A stretch of DNA of 33,218 nucleotides from Alphaproteobacteria bacterium (lineage in GTDB: Bacteria > Pseudomonadota > Alphaproteobacteria > Bin95), in NCBI GenBank assembly GCA_022825195.1, contig JAJDYL010000143.1, positions 1-33,218 of the forward strand, in the 5' to 3' direction. The translations under genes were made by a program, and so were the position numbers. A model generated the notes under the pieces. That model saw only the letters and a program-made list of their open reading frames with translations, ran no database searches and was not told the DNA's origin. This document shows positions 1 to 7,472 of the stretch, piece by piece; position 1 is the stretch's first letter; each line of letters begins with the position of its first letter.

Positions 1-2
1 AC

Positions 3-122
3 CGCGTCTTCCAGAACTACGACGATATCCTCGATCACTGCTGCAATGCCTGGAACAATCTCGTTTCACAGCCAGAACGGATCGCCTCTATCGGTACACG
101 AAAATGGGCCAATGGGTTCTAA
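3..122 (+). CDS. IS630-family transposase, C-terminal end (partial at left edge)
   Basis: The first bases encode 39 residues ending at a TAA at 120-122, and the reading frame is open to the window edge. The peptide contains NYDDILDHCCNAWN and then PERIASIGTRKWA. That is the usual C-terminal end of IS630-type DDE transposases, which end with a pattern like NYDDI...AWN...PERI.SI..R.WA. The catalytic core would lie outside the window, so activity cannot be judged. The element end seems to lie about 16 bases downstream, where a truncated DUF924 gene begins. Identification rests on family memory of this short tail, not on a catalytic motif. Confidence 0.8.
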   Translation, partial: RVFQNYDDILDHCCNAWNNLVSQPERIASIGTRKWANGF

Positions 123-138
123 ACAGTGACCCTTGGTA
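123..138 (+). mobile_element. Probable right end of the IS630-type element at a TA target
   Basis: Sixteen bases after the transposase stop the sequence reads CCTTGGTATACCACCACTC. IS630 elements insert at TA dinucleotides. The coding frame of the DUF924 remnant on the minus strand stops resembling its family exactly at this TATA (135-140 region). I infer that the element ends here. The other terminal repeat lies outside the window, so the exact boundary and repeat length are not visible. Confidence 0.5.
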
Positions 139-221
139 TACCACCACTCGCGCCGCGCCGAGGCGCGGTCGGGGCTGTCGCAGCTGCCGGCCAGCCAGAA
201 ATGGACGATGTCGGCGATCAC
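139..221 (-). pseudogene. DUF924 family protein, N-terminal remnant cut by the IS630 element
   Basis: On the minus strand a GTG at 221-219, eight bases after the stop codon of the monooxygenase gene, opens a frame encoding VIADIVHFWLAG and then SARREWWY. DUF924 proteins (about 180-200 residues, function poorly known) begin with this kind of LDFWF...RR.WW.KDP motif. Only about 27 residues are host-like. The frame then runs into the IS630 end and stops at 66 after unrelated residues. The catalytic or core part of the domain is missing here, so the gene is broken unless it continues on the far side of the element. The short spacing suggests it was once co-transcribed with the monooxygenase. Confidence 0.6.
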
Positions 222-228
222 GGGCGCG

Positions 229-1944
229 CTAGACGATGGGGATTCGGCCGGCGGCGATGTCGGCGGGCGAGAGCACGTCGGGGTCCAGCGCCCCCTGCCA
301 GCGCTCCGTGAAGCGCACCTTCGGCGGTGCGGAGGCGGGCGCGTCCAGCACGAATCCCTCGAATCCGGCGGCCAGCACCTCGTTGCATTTCTGCACATAG
401 ACGGGGAAGCCGCCGATATAGGGCATGAAGACGCGCGGGCGGCCCGGAATGTTGGCCCCGACATACCAGCTGGAGCAGGTCGAGCGCAGCGAGATGGACG
501 CGACATCGGCGACATGGGCCACCCAGTCGTCCTCGTTGCGCTCCAGCGCCTCGATGGACCGGGCGCCGATATCGCGCATATGCGCCATGCAGTCCGCGAT
601 CCAGTCCGCATGCTGCTCAATGGAGGGGAGCATGTTCGCCAGCACCGAAGGACTGCCGGGCCCCGTGATGGTGAAAAGGTTGGGGAACCCCGCGACGGCG
701 AGGCCCAGATAATTGCGCGGTCCGGCCCGCCATTTCTCCGCCAGCGTCAGCCCGTCCCGCCCGGTAATGCGGATTTTGTCGAAGGAGCCCGTCATCGCCG
801 CAAAGCCGGTCGCGAATATGACCGTGTCGGCGGGATATTCGACGCCGTTCGCCACGATGCCGCCGGAGGTGAAGCGCTCGATGGGCCGTTCCGACACATC
901 GACGAGCTTCACATGGTCCTGGTTGTAGGTCTCGTAATAGCCGGTATCGACGCAGAGGCGCTTGCAGCCGAACACATTGTCCGGACACAGCAGGTCGGCC
1001 GTTTCCGGGTCGTCCACGCGCGCGCGGATCTTCCCGCGCGCGAACTCCGCGGCCGTGTCGTTCGCCGCCTTGTCGAACAGCAGGTCGCCGAAGGCGCCGA
1101 GGAAGGGCAGGCCACCGCGCGCCCAGAATTCCTCATATTGCCGGCGGCGGTCCTCCGGCGTCGAGTCGAGTGCGGGGCGCGTGTTGTAGGGGAAGTAGAA
1201 ACCGGTCGGGCGCGAGCGCGCCTTGGCGCGGAAGCCCGGATAGTCGGCCTTGAAGGCGCGCACGCGCTCCGGGTCGAGCGGGGCGTTCCAGGCCGGCACG
1301 GCATAGTTGGGCGTGCGCTGGAAGACGGTGAGCACCGCCGCCTGTCCGGCGATGACGGGGATCGACTGGATCGCCGAGGAGCCCGTGCCGATGACCGCCA
1401 CCCGCCTGCCGGAGAAGTCCACCGGCTCGTGCGGCCACTCGCCCGTATGCAGCACCTCGCCGCGATAGTTCTCGAAGCCGTCGAAATGCGGCCGGTTGGC
1501 GGCGGAAAGGCAGCCCACCGCCATGATGCAGAACCGGGCCGAGCAGGCGTCGCCCCGGTCGGTTTCCACATGCCAGCGCTGTCCGTCCTCGTCGAAGGCA
1601 AGCGCCGTCACCCTCGTATCGAAGCCGATGTCGCGGCGAAGGTCGAACCGCTCCGCCACATGGTTGGCGTAAGCCAGGATTTCCGGCTGCGGGGCGTATT
1701 TCTCCGTCCACTCCCATTCCTGGTCGAGTTCCTCGGAAAAGGAATAGGAGTATTGCAGGCTCTCGATATCGCAGCGCGCGCCGGGATAGCGGTTCCAGTA
1801 CCAGGTGCCGCCGACATCGCTGCCGGCCTCGAACACGCGCGCCGAGAAACCGAGCCGGCGCAGGCAGTGCAGCATGTACATGCCCGCAAAGCCCGCCCCG
1901 ACGATGACGGCGTCGAAATCCGGTCTCGGAGCGGTTGCGGTCAT
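229..1944 (-). CDS. Flavin-containing Baeyer-Villiger-type monooxygenase
   Basis: A 571-residue class B flavoprotein monooxygenase predicted to use FAD and NADPH to insert oxygen into a ketone or oxidise a heteroatom. Visible motifs: FAD-binding GAGFAG at residues 16-21, the GGTWYWNRYPGARCD segment at about 45-59 typical of cyclohexanone or phenylacetone monooxygenases, the fingerprint YRGEVLHTGEWP at 160-171, and the NADPH-binding GTGSSA at 186-191. The fingerprint has Tyr where the consensus FxGxxxHxxxWP has Phe, a mild variation. Length is typical for small Baeyer-Villiger enzymes. It is the last intact gene of a minus-strand run, 42 bases after the CoxL-like gene, and the next gene is destroyed by an IS630 element. 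The substrate cannot be predicted. Confidence 0.9.
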   Translation of the reverse strand: MTATAPRPDFDAVIVGAGFAGMYMLHCLRRLGFSARVFEAGSDVGGTWYWNRYPGARCDIESLQYSYSFSEELDQEWEWTEKYAPQPEILAYANHVAERFDLRRDIGFDTRVTALAFDEDGQRWHVETDRGDACSARFCIMAVGCLSAANRPHFDGFENYRGEVLHTGEWPHEPVDFSGRRVAVIGTGSSAIQSIPVIAGQAAVLTVFQRTPNYAVPAWNAPLDPERVRAFKADYPGFRAKARSRPTGFYFPYNTRPALDSTPEDRRRQYEEFWARGGLPFLGAFGDLLFDKAANDTAAEFARGKIRARVDDPETADLLCPDNVFGCKRLCVDTGYYETYNQDHVKLVDVSERPIERFTSGGIVANGVEYPADTVIFATGFAAMTGSFDKIRITGRDGLTLAEKWRAGPRNYLGLAVAGFPNLFTITGPGSPSVLANMLPSIEQHADWIADCMAHMRDIGARSIEALERNEDDWVAHVADVASISLRSTCSSWYVGANIPGRPRVFMPYIGGFPVYVQKCNEVLAAGFEGFVLDAPASAPPKVRFTERWQGALDPDVLSPADIAAGRIPIV

Positions 1945-1986
1945 GGAATGCGCGCTGCCGGAAGGTCGTGAGGGACGGCCGCATGT

Positions 1987-4341
1987 CTATTCCGAATCGT
2001 GCAGACTCCGCAACGGCGCGTGGACCTGCCCGGCGTTCAGCGCCCGCCAGACCTTCTCGGAGGTAATCGGCATGTCGATATGGGCGATGCCGAGCGCGTC
2101 GGCGACGGCGGCCGCGATCGCCGCCGGCGCGCCGCAGGCGCCGCCCTCGCCGATGCCCTTGACGCCGAGCTCGTTGGAGGGATTCGGCACCGGGTTGAAG
2201 CCGACGTCGATCTCGGGGAAATCGGCGGCCCGCGGCATGCAGTAGTCCATGAAGGAGCCGGCGAGGAACTGGCCGGTCCCGGCGTCATAGGCCGTATGCT
2301 CCAGCAGCGCCTGCCCAAGCCCCTGGCCGACGCCGCCATGCACCTGTCCCGCGGCCAGCAACGGGTTGATGACGATGCCGCAATCGTCGACGGCGGTGTA
2401 TTTCGCCACCTGCACCTGCCCCGTTTCGGGGTCCACCTCCACCTCGCAGACATGGCAGCCGTTGGGGAAGTTGCATTCGGTCGGGCGCTGGTAGCGGCAG
2501 GTCTCGTCGAGGCCGGGCTCCTCGCCCTCGGGCAGGGCTGCCGGATCGCGGGCAAGCCGGGCCACCTCCGGGAGGGAAACGGCGAGATCGGTGCCCGCCA
2601 CGCGGAACGTGCCGTCGGAGAACTCGATATCGGCAGGCGCGGCCTCGAGCCGGTGCGCGGCGATGCGCGATGCCTTCTCGACGACCTGCGCGCAGGCGCG
2701 CGAGACCGAGACCCCGCCCATCTGCGAGGAACGCGACCCGCCGGTGCCGTTGCCGAAGGTCACGAACGCCGTATCGCCCTGCAGGAGGCTTATGTCCTCG
2801 AAGGCGATACCGAGCTTCTGATGGACGATCTGGGAGAAGGCGGTCTCGTGGCCCTGGCCGTGGCTGAAGGTGCCCATGATGAGGGAGACGCGCCCGTCCT
2901 CCTCGAAGCGGACCTGCGCCTGTTCCACCGGCGCTCCGCCCGATGCCTCGACATAATAGCCGAGACCGAGGCCGCGGCGCTTGCCGGCCGCTTCCGATGC
3001 CGCACGGCGCCGGTCGAATCCGGCCGTATCGGCGCGCTGGAGCGCCGCGGCCTGGGTGTCGGCGAAGTCGCCCGAATCGATCACCATGCCGACGCGGTTG
3101 GTATAGGGCAGCGCTTCGGGGGCGATGAAGTTGCGCCGGCGGATCTCGGCGGGCGAAAGGCCGAACGCCCTGGCCCCCGCATCGAGCAGGCGCTCCATCT
3201 GGTAGCAGATTTCCGGTCGTCCGGCCCCGCGATAGGCGTCCGTCGGCACGGTGTTGGTGAACACGCAGCGCACGGAAAGCTGCATGGCCGGCACGTGATA
3301 GACCGACCCCGCGATGCGGGCGCCGGCCACGGTGGGGATTCTCGGTCCCATATCGGAGAGGTAGGCGCCGAGATTGGCGAGCGTGCGGGCCTTCATGCCG
3401 AGGATGCGCCCCTCGCCGTCGAAAGCCATTTCCGCCACCGTCGCATGGTCCCGTCCATGCGGGTCCGCGAGCATGGTCTCCTGCCGGTCCGCCCGCCATT
3501 TGACCGGCCGGCCGAGGCGCCGCGCCGCCCAGAGCACCATCACCGTTTCCGGAAACAGCTTGCCGCGCAGCCCGAAGCCGCCGCCGACATCGGGCGAAAC
3601 CACGCGCACCCGGTCCTTCGGCACCTCGAAGGCGATGTCGGCGAGGCCGTTGCGCACCCGGACGGCCCCCTGGGTCGGCGAATGGAGCAGATAACGCTCC
3701 GCATCCGCCTCCCACTGCCCGATGGCGACGCGCGGCTCCATCGGGTTGCCGACGACGCGGTTGTTCGCGAGTTCCACCCTCACGGTCTTCGCCGCCCGCG
3801 CGAACGCCGCCTCGACCTCCGCGCCGTCATGGCTGAGCCAGTGCACGCAGAGATTGGAGCCGACCGGCTCGTGGAGGACGGGCGCGCCCGGCGCCTCCGC
3901 CTCGGCGGCCGTGGTGACGGCCGGCAGCATCCCGTATTCGACCTCGACCAGCTCCGCGGCGTCGCGCGCCTGTTCCGGAGTCTCGGCCACGACGAAGGCG
4001 ACCGGATCGCCGACATAGCGCACCCGGTCGGTCTGGAGCACCGCGCGGCCCGGATTGGCCATGCGCGCCCCGCCTGCGCCGGGCACGTCCACCTGGCAGG
4101 GCAGCAGAGGCAGCCCGTCGCCAGCCGCATCGCGCCCGGTGAGCACGGCCGCGACGCCGGGCGCGGCCTCGGCAATGCGGGTGTCGAGGCTCAGGATGCG
4201 CGCATGGGCATGGGGACTCCGGAGCATGACCGCATGGGCCTGGCCGGCGATGTCGATATCGTCGGTGAAGCGCCCGGCGCCGGTGACGAAGCGTGCGTCT
4301 TCCTTGCGCCGCACCGGCTGGCCGATGCCGAATTGTTCCAT
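1987..4341 (-). CDS. Form II CoxL-like molybdenum hydroxylase large subunit
   Basis: A 784-residue protein of the xanthine dehydrogenase / aerobic CO dehydrogenase large-subunit family, which binds molybdopterin cytosine dinucleotide and hydroxylates or oxidises its substrate with water. It opens with IGQPVRRKEDARFVTG, the usual start of the CoxL branch, has the a/b hammerhead domain at about 20-140, and carries AYRGAGR at about 369-375. True CO dehydrogenases (form I) have AYxCSFR, whereas AYRGAGR defines form II, whose natural substrate is uncertain. The GIGEGGACGAP segment near residue 740 holds the conserved active-site Glu. No FAD-binding (CoxM) or 2Fe-2S (CoxS) subunit gene lies beside it, although the enzyme normally needs both. 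Annotating it as CO dehydrogenase would be wrong. Confidence 0.9.
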   Translation of the reverse strand: MEQFGIGQPVRRKEDARFVTGAGRFTDDIDIAGQAHAVMLRSPHAHARILSLDTRIAEAAPGVAAVLTGRDAAGDGLPLLPCQVDVPGAGGARMANPGRAVLQTDRVRYVGDPVAFVVAETPEQARDAAELVEVEYGMLPAVTTAAEAEAPGAPVLHEPVGSNLCVHWLSHDGAEVEAAFARAAKTVRVELANNRVVGNPMEPRVAIGQWEADAERYLLHSPTQGAVRVRNGLADIAFEVPKDRVRVVSPDVGGGFGLRGKLFPETVMVLWAARRLGRPVKWRADRQETMLADPHGRDHATVAEMAFDGEGRILGMKARTLANLGAYLSDMGPRIPTVAGARIAGSVYHVPAMQLSVRCVFTNTVPTDAYRGAGRPEICYQMERLLDAGARAFGLSPAEIRRRNFIAPEALPYTNRVGMVIDSGDFADTQAAALQRADTAGFDRRRAASEAAGKRRGLGLGYYVEASGGAPVEQAQVRFEEDGRVSLIMGTFSHGQGHETAFSQIVHQKLGIAFEDISLLQGDTAFVTFGNGTGGSRSSQMGGVSVSRACAQVVEKASRIAAHRLEAAPADIEFSDGTFRVAGTDLAVSLPEVARLARDPAALPEGEEPGLDETCRYQRPTECNFPNGCHVCEVEVDPETGQVQVAKYTAVDDCGIVINPLLAAGQVHGGVGQGLGQALLEHTAYDAGTGQFLAGSFMDYCMPRAADFPEIDVGFNPVPNPSNELGVKGIGEGGACGAPAAIAAAVADALGIAHIDMPITSEKVWRALNAGQVHAPLRSLHDSE

Positions 4342-4377
4342 TTGCAGACCTTTCCGGAGGCGCGGCGGCGGCCGCGC

Positions 4378-4872
4378 CTATTCGAAATGCTTCTCCATCA
4401 CTTCCGTGACGGACTGGCGAATGATGGGGATGACATGAAGACTGATGTCCGCCGTGTAGCCCGGCAGTTTCCTCTCGATCGCCTTGCCTTCCGGCGAGCT
4501 GTAGAACGCGGTCATGGCGTCGATCTCGCTCGTGCTGAAATGTTTCGCGACGATCTTCACCATGATGTCCTCGATTCCGGCTTCGGCCAGTCCCTCGGAT
4601 ACGCCCTTGCGGAACAGGTCGCGCTTTTCTTCCGGGATAATCAGCATGATGTTGCGCGCCACATTCTCGGTCATCCGCTCGACCGGAACGAGCTCAAGAT
4701 AGGTCTCCGCTGCCTCGATTCGGCTTTCCGGCGTGTCCGGGCGGTCTTCCGCCGCCGCCGGCGCGGCGAACAGGCAGGCCGGCAGCAGGACCGGCAGCAG
4801 GAGCCGCCGCCCCTTGCGGCAGGCGGCGGGAAGGCGGAAGCGGATCGTGCGGGGTCCCGCGCTGTCGTGCAT
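4378..4872 (-). CDS. Secreted DUF2059 domain protein
   Basis: About 164 residues if translation starts at the ATG at 4872-4870. This start is preferred because GAGGAG sits 10 bases upstream, whereas the ATG at 4881 touches that site and the longer frame (to 4935) adds an unconvincing Arg-rich leader. After a basic stretch a hydrophobic signal peptide (LLLPVLLPACLFAAPAAA) is followed by the mature part. The C-terminal half has the DUF2059 pattern: an F-S-x-x-E-I-D-A-M-T-A-F-Y stretch, then SPEGKAIERKLPGY. The family is exported or periplasmic with no established function. It lies 36 bases upstream of the CoxL-like gene on the same strand and may share its transcript. Confidence 0.75.
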   Translation of the reverse strand: MHDSAGPRTIRFRLPAACRKGRRLLLPVLLPACLFAAPAAAEDRPDTPESRIEAAETYLELVPVERMTENVARNIMLIIPEEKRDLFRKGVSEGLAEAGIEDIMVKIVAKHFSTSEIDAMTAFYSSPEGKAIERKLPGYTADISLHVIPIIRQSVTEVMEKHFE

Positions 4873-5013
4873 GGCGGCCATACTCCTCGCGGTCCGCCGG
4901 ACCGCGGACGGGGCGGCGCCCGCAGGATGCGGCAACCTGGCGCCAGCCCGTCCATGCTGCGCCGAAAGCCAGGCCGCCGCAACCGCCGCCCGGCGGGAGC
5001 GGCGCGCCCGGCC

Positions 5014-5337
5014 TCAGCGCTTCGGCTTGAAGAAGGGTGCGGCCTCGAGGATGCGGTTCTCCTGGCTGAGCAGATAGCCCGCCTCGCCGGAGCGTGCGAG
5101 ATAGGCCTGCCATTCCGGGTCGGCCTGCATGGCGGCCCGGCGCCGGGCGCGGTCGGCCGCGTCCTCGTAGGCCCAGACATGGACATAGGTGTTGATCGGC
5201 CCCGTCTCGGTAATGCCGTAGAGCACAGGCTCGCCGAGATGGCGGGTCTGCACGGGGTAGCCGTGCTCCTCGTAGAGGGCCATCGCCTTGGGCACGGTGC
5301 CGGGGCGGCAGGTATAGATGCGGTGGTCGAAGATCAT
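5014..5337 (-). CDS. NIPSNAP family protein
   Basis: A 107-residue protein beginning MIFDHRIYTCRPGTVPKAM and containing TETGPINTYVHVWAYEDAADRARRRAAM, the arrangement of NIPSNAP domains (a dimeric alpha/beta-barrel ferredoxin-like fold). Bacterial members are often found beside catabolic oxidoreductases, but their activity is not well defined. Length matches the single-domain bacterial form. It is transcribed away from the DUF169 gene with a 79-base gap, and it is the first gene of the minus-strand run that leads to the CoxL-like protein and the monooxygenase. Confidence 0.85.
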   Translation of the reverse strand: MIFDHRIYTCRPGTVPKAMALYEEHGYPVQTRHLGEPVLYGITETGPINTYVHVWAYEDAADRARRRAAMQADPEWQAYLARSGEAGYLLSQENRILEAAPFFKPKR

Positions 5338-5416
5338 GGGAGCGTTCCTTCCTCGCGTAACTCCGGCGGGACGCTATGATGAGCACGCCTACCGCCGCAA
5401 GGGGAGCCCTCCCGAA

Positions 5417-6205
5417 ATGAGCGAAGAAGCCGCCGTCGGCGCCGCCGAACTCCGCACACTTGCCGTCAAGCTGCAGGACCTGCTGAAGATCCGCACCCTG
5501 CCGATCGGCATGAAACAGTATGAGAGCCTGGAGGAGATGGAGAAGGTGCCGGGCCTGCGCCGGCCGAAGCCGGGGCGCTTCCATACCACCTGCCAGCTTG
5601 TGACGCAGAGCCGGATCGCCGGCTTCACGCTGGGCATCACGGCGGAGAACGTGCGCCCGCAATCCAATTGCGGCGGCGTCATGGGCATCGACCTGCCGGA
5701 CGAGGGCACGCTTTCGGGCGAGCATATGGACGGCGTGTGGTTCGCGGACCGCGAGGCGGCGCGCGAGCACCAGGCGCACATGCCCCGCCAGACTTTCGGG
5801 ACGTATATCGGCACGGTGGTCTCGCCGCTCAGGGCAGGGCGCCTAGACCCGCCGGACATCGTGCTGTTCTACGGCACGCCGGGGCAGATCATCCTGTTCG
5901 TGAACGGCCTGCAGTGGAAGCGCTACCGGCGCTACGACATGTCGATCACGGGCGAGAGCGCCTGCGCCGACAGCTGGGGCAAGGCGCTGCTGACGCGCGA
6001 CACGTCGATCTCGATCCCCTGCTATGCCGAGCGCCGCTACGGCGGCGTGGCGGACGACGAGATGCTGATCGCCATGCCGCCGGAGGAATTCGCGCGCGGC
6101 GTCGAGGGCATGGAGAAGCTCTCCCGCGTCGGCCTGCGCTACCCGATCCCGCCCTACGGCGCGCATATGGACCCCTCGGAAGGCATGTCCGCCAGCTATG
6201 GCTGA
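5417..6205 (+). CDS. DUF169 family protein
   Basis: A protein of 262 residues if started at the ATG at 5417. An in-frame extension to 5318 would overlap the divergent NIPSNAP gene, and its extra residues do not look coding. The sequence has the DUF169 pattern: LKIRTLPIGMKQYES near the start, a conserved-Cys segment (FHTTCQLVTQSR), SNCGGVMGI, and a late SCADSWGKAL-like segment followed by ISIPCYAERRYGG. The family has several conserved cysteines and no proven reaction. Some members sit near metal-dependent or anaerobic catabolic genes. It is followed after 7 bases by a fold-back repeat element. Confidence 0.8.
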   Translation: MSEEAAVGAAELRTLAVKLQDLLKIRTLPIGMKQYESLEEMEKVPGLRRPKPGRFHTTCQLVTQSRIAGFTLGITAENVRPQSNCGGVMGIDLPDEGTLSGEHMDGVWFADREAAREHQAHMPRQTFGTYIGTVVSPLRAGRLDPPDIVLFYGTPGQIILFVNGLQWKRYRRYDMSITGESACADSWGKALLTRDTSISIPCYAERRYGGVADDEMLIAMPPEEFARGVEGMEKLSRVGLRYPIPPYGAHMDPSEGMSASYG

Positions 6206-6212
6206 GGGTGTC

Positions 6213-6479
6213 AGCCCGCATTTCTCACCAAGGTCACGGCCTGCGTCGCGTCCAGGCGTTCGCTCCGCAAGGAGTGGGCCGAAAAGCGTAGCGGTAGCTA
6301 CGGTTGAGGCCCGCGACGCCGCGGGCGGACGCCTGGGCGCGACCCGAAGGGCGGCGCTGTCGGGCCGTCAGGCTGCGTCGATCCGCTTGCCCGATGCCCC
6401 GCATCGCGCTGCGCGGCTCTCCTACCCTGACGGCCCGACAGCGCCGCGCAGACCATGACCCTGGTGAGAAATGCGGGCT
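6213..6479. mobile_element. 267-base fold-back (MITE-like) element with terminal and nested inverted repeats
   Basis: The ends are 27-base terminal inverted repeats. The left copy (6213-6239) starts AGCCCGCATTTCTCACC and the right copy (6453-6479) is its reverse complement with 2 mismatches. Inside lie two further hairpins. An imperfect one pairs about 6242-6269 with 6321-6346 (core TCCAGGCGTTCGC against GCGGACGCCTGG) and contains CGTAGC-GGTA-GCTACG at its tip. A second, perfect 22-base stem pairs 6351-6372 with 6426-6447 (GCGGCGCTGTCGGGCCGTCA begins the left arm). No transposase frame is convincing inside. It therefore looks like a non-autonomous element or large structured repeat. No clear target duplication was seen. 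Confidence 0.8.
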
Positions 6480-7472
6480 AGGCCCGACACCGTCCGCCTG
6501 CAGCGCCTCGCCCGCGCCTACCGGGAAAGCGGGGCGCTGCTCGCCGCGGTCGAGCTCGGCCTGTTCACCGAGATCGCGCGCGGCGCCGACACGGAGGAGG
6601 CGCTTGCCGCCGCACTCGGCCTGGAGCCGCCCAATGGCGAGCGGATCATCGTCGCCTGCCTCGGCCTCGGCCTGGTCCGCCGCGAGGGCGGCAGGCTCGT
6701 CAATGCGCCGGATGTCGAGCGCTTCCTGGTGGCGGATTCGCGCCACTACGCCGCGCCCTGGATGTTCTTCACCAGACCCGACTGGAACGAATGGGGCCGG
6801 CTGGCGGACCATTTGCGCCGGCCCGGCCCGCCGCTGGAAGAGAACGCATCCGTCGCGGATATCACCGTGGAGGAGGCGCGGCGCTACCATGAGGCGACAC
6901 GCGCCGTGGGCGCCGGCGCAGGCCGCCATTTCGCCCGCACGACCGACCTCTCGGGCAAGACCCGCATGATGGATATCGGCGGCGGCTCAGGCGCGTGGTG
7001 CATCGCGGCCTGCCGGGCGAACCCGGAGCTGCAGGCGGTGGTGCTCGACCTGCCGGCGGTCTGCGAGGTCGCCCGCGGCTATATCGCCGAGGCCGGCCTT
7101 TCCGACCGCATCGAGGCCGTGCCCTGCGACTTCAACAAGGACGATTTCCCGACCGGCTGCGACCTCGCCGTGATGGCGTCGAACCTGCCCATGTACGGGC
7201 GCTGGCAGATCGCCTGGGTGGTGAAGAAGACCCACGGCGCGCTGCTGCCCGGCGGCGACTTCCACCTGATCGGCGAGGCGCTGGCGCCGGACCGCTCGGG
7301 GCCGGCGGACCCGGCGCTCTGGGGCCTGGCGCAGACGCTCCATGCCTCCACCGGCCTCGCCCATTCGAGCGCGGAGGTCGCCGGCTATTTCGAGGCAGCG
7401 GGCTTCCGCGACACCGCCGTGGAGGACTTCCTGCCCGGCATTCTCGTACGGATTTCCGGCAGGAAGGGTTAA
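6471..7472 (+). CDS. SAM-dependent methyltransferase, O-methyltransferase type
   Basis: A 333-residue protein laid out like the plant-type O-methyltransferases (Methyltransf_2). An N-terminal winged-helix dimerisation region contains YRESGALLAAVELGLFTEIA at about residues 16-36. The SAM-binding motif I follows, MDIGGGSGAW with GGGSG at 170-174, then LDLPAVCEVA, and an acidic post-motif region. The methyl acceptor cannot be predicted. The start codon at 6471 lies inside the right terminal repeat of the upstream fold-back element, so the first few residues (MRARP) are element-encoded. No good ribosome-binding site is visible other than GGTGAGAA just before it. The stop (7470-7472) overlaps the stop of the convergent lipoprotein gene. 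Confidence 0.85.
   Translation: MRARPDTVRLQRLARAYRESGALLAAVELGLFTEIARGADTEEALAAALGLEPPNGERIIVACLGLGLVRREGGRLVNAPDVERFLVADSRHYAAPWMFFTRPDWNEWGRLADHLRRPGPPLEENASVADITVEEARRYHEATRAVGAGAGRHFARTTDLSGKTRMMDIGGGSGAWCIAACRANPELQAVVLDLPAVCEVARGYIAEAGLSDRIEAVPCDFNKDDFPTGCDLAVMASNLPMYGRWQIAWVVKKTHGALLPGGDFHLIGEALAPDRSGPADPALWGLAQTLHASTGLAHSSAEVAGYFEAAGFRDTAVEDFLPGILVRISGRKG

Noticed and set aside
133..1971. Long plus-strand open frame opposite the monooxygenase
   Set aside because: It is antisense to a gene with clear Baeyer-Villiger motifs, is Arg/Gly/Ala-rich with no known domain, and results from high GC.
1987..4341. Annotation as genuine carbon monoxide dehydrogenase (CoxL form I)
   Set aside because: The active-site loop is AYRGAGR, not the AYxCSFR of form I, and no partner subunits are present.
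1999..5379. 1126-residue plus-strand open frame
   Set aside because: It covers the reverse of the CoxL-like, DUF2059 and NIPSNAP genes together and shows only His/Arg/Gly-rich low-information sequence.
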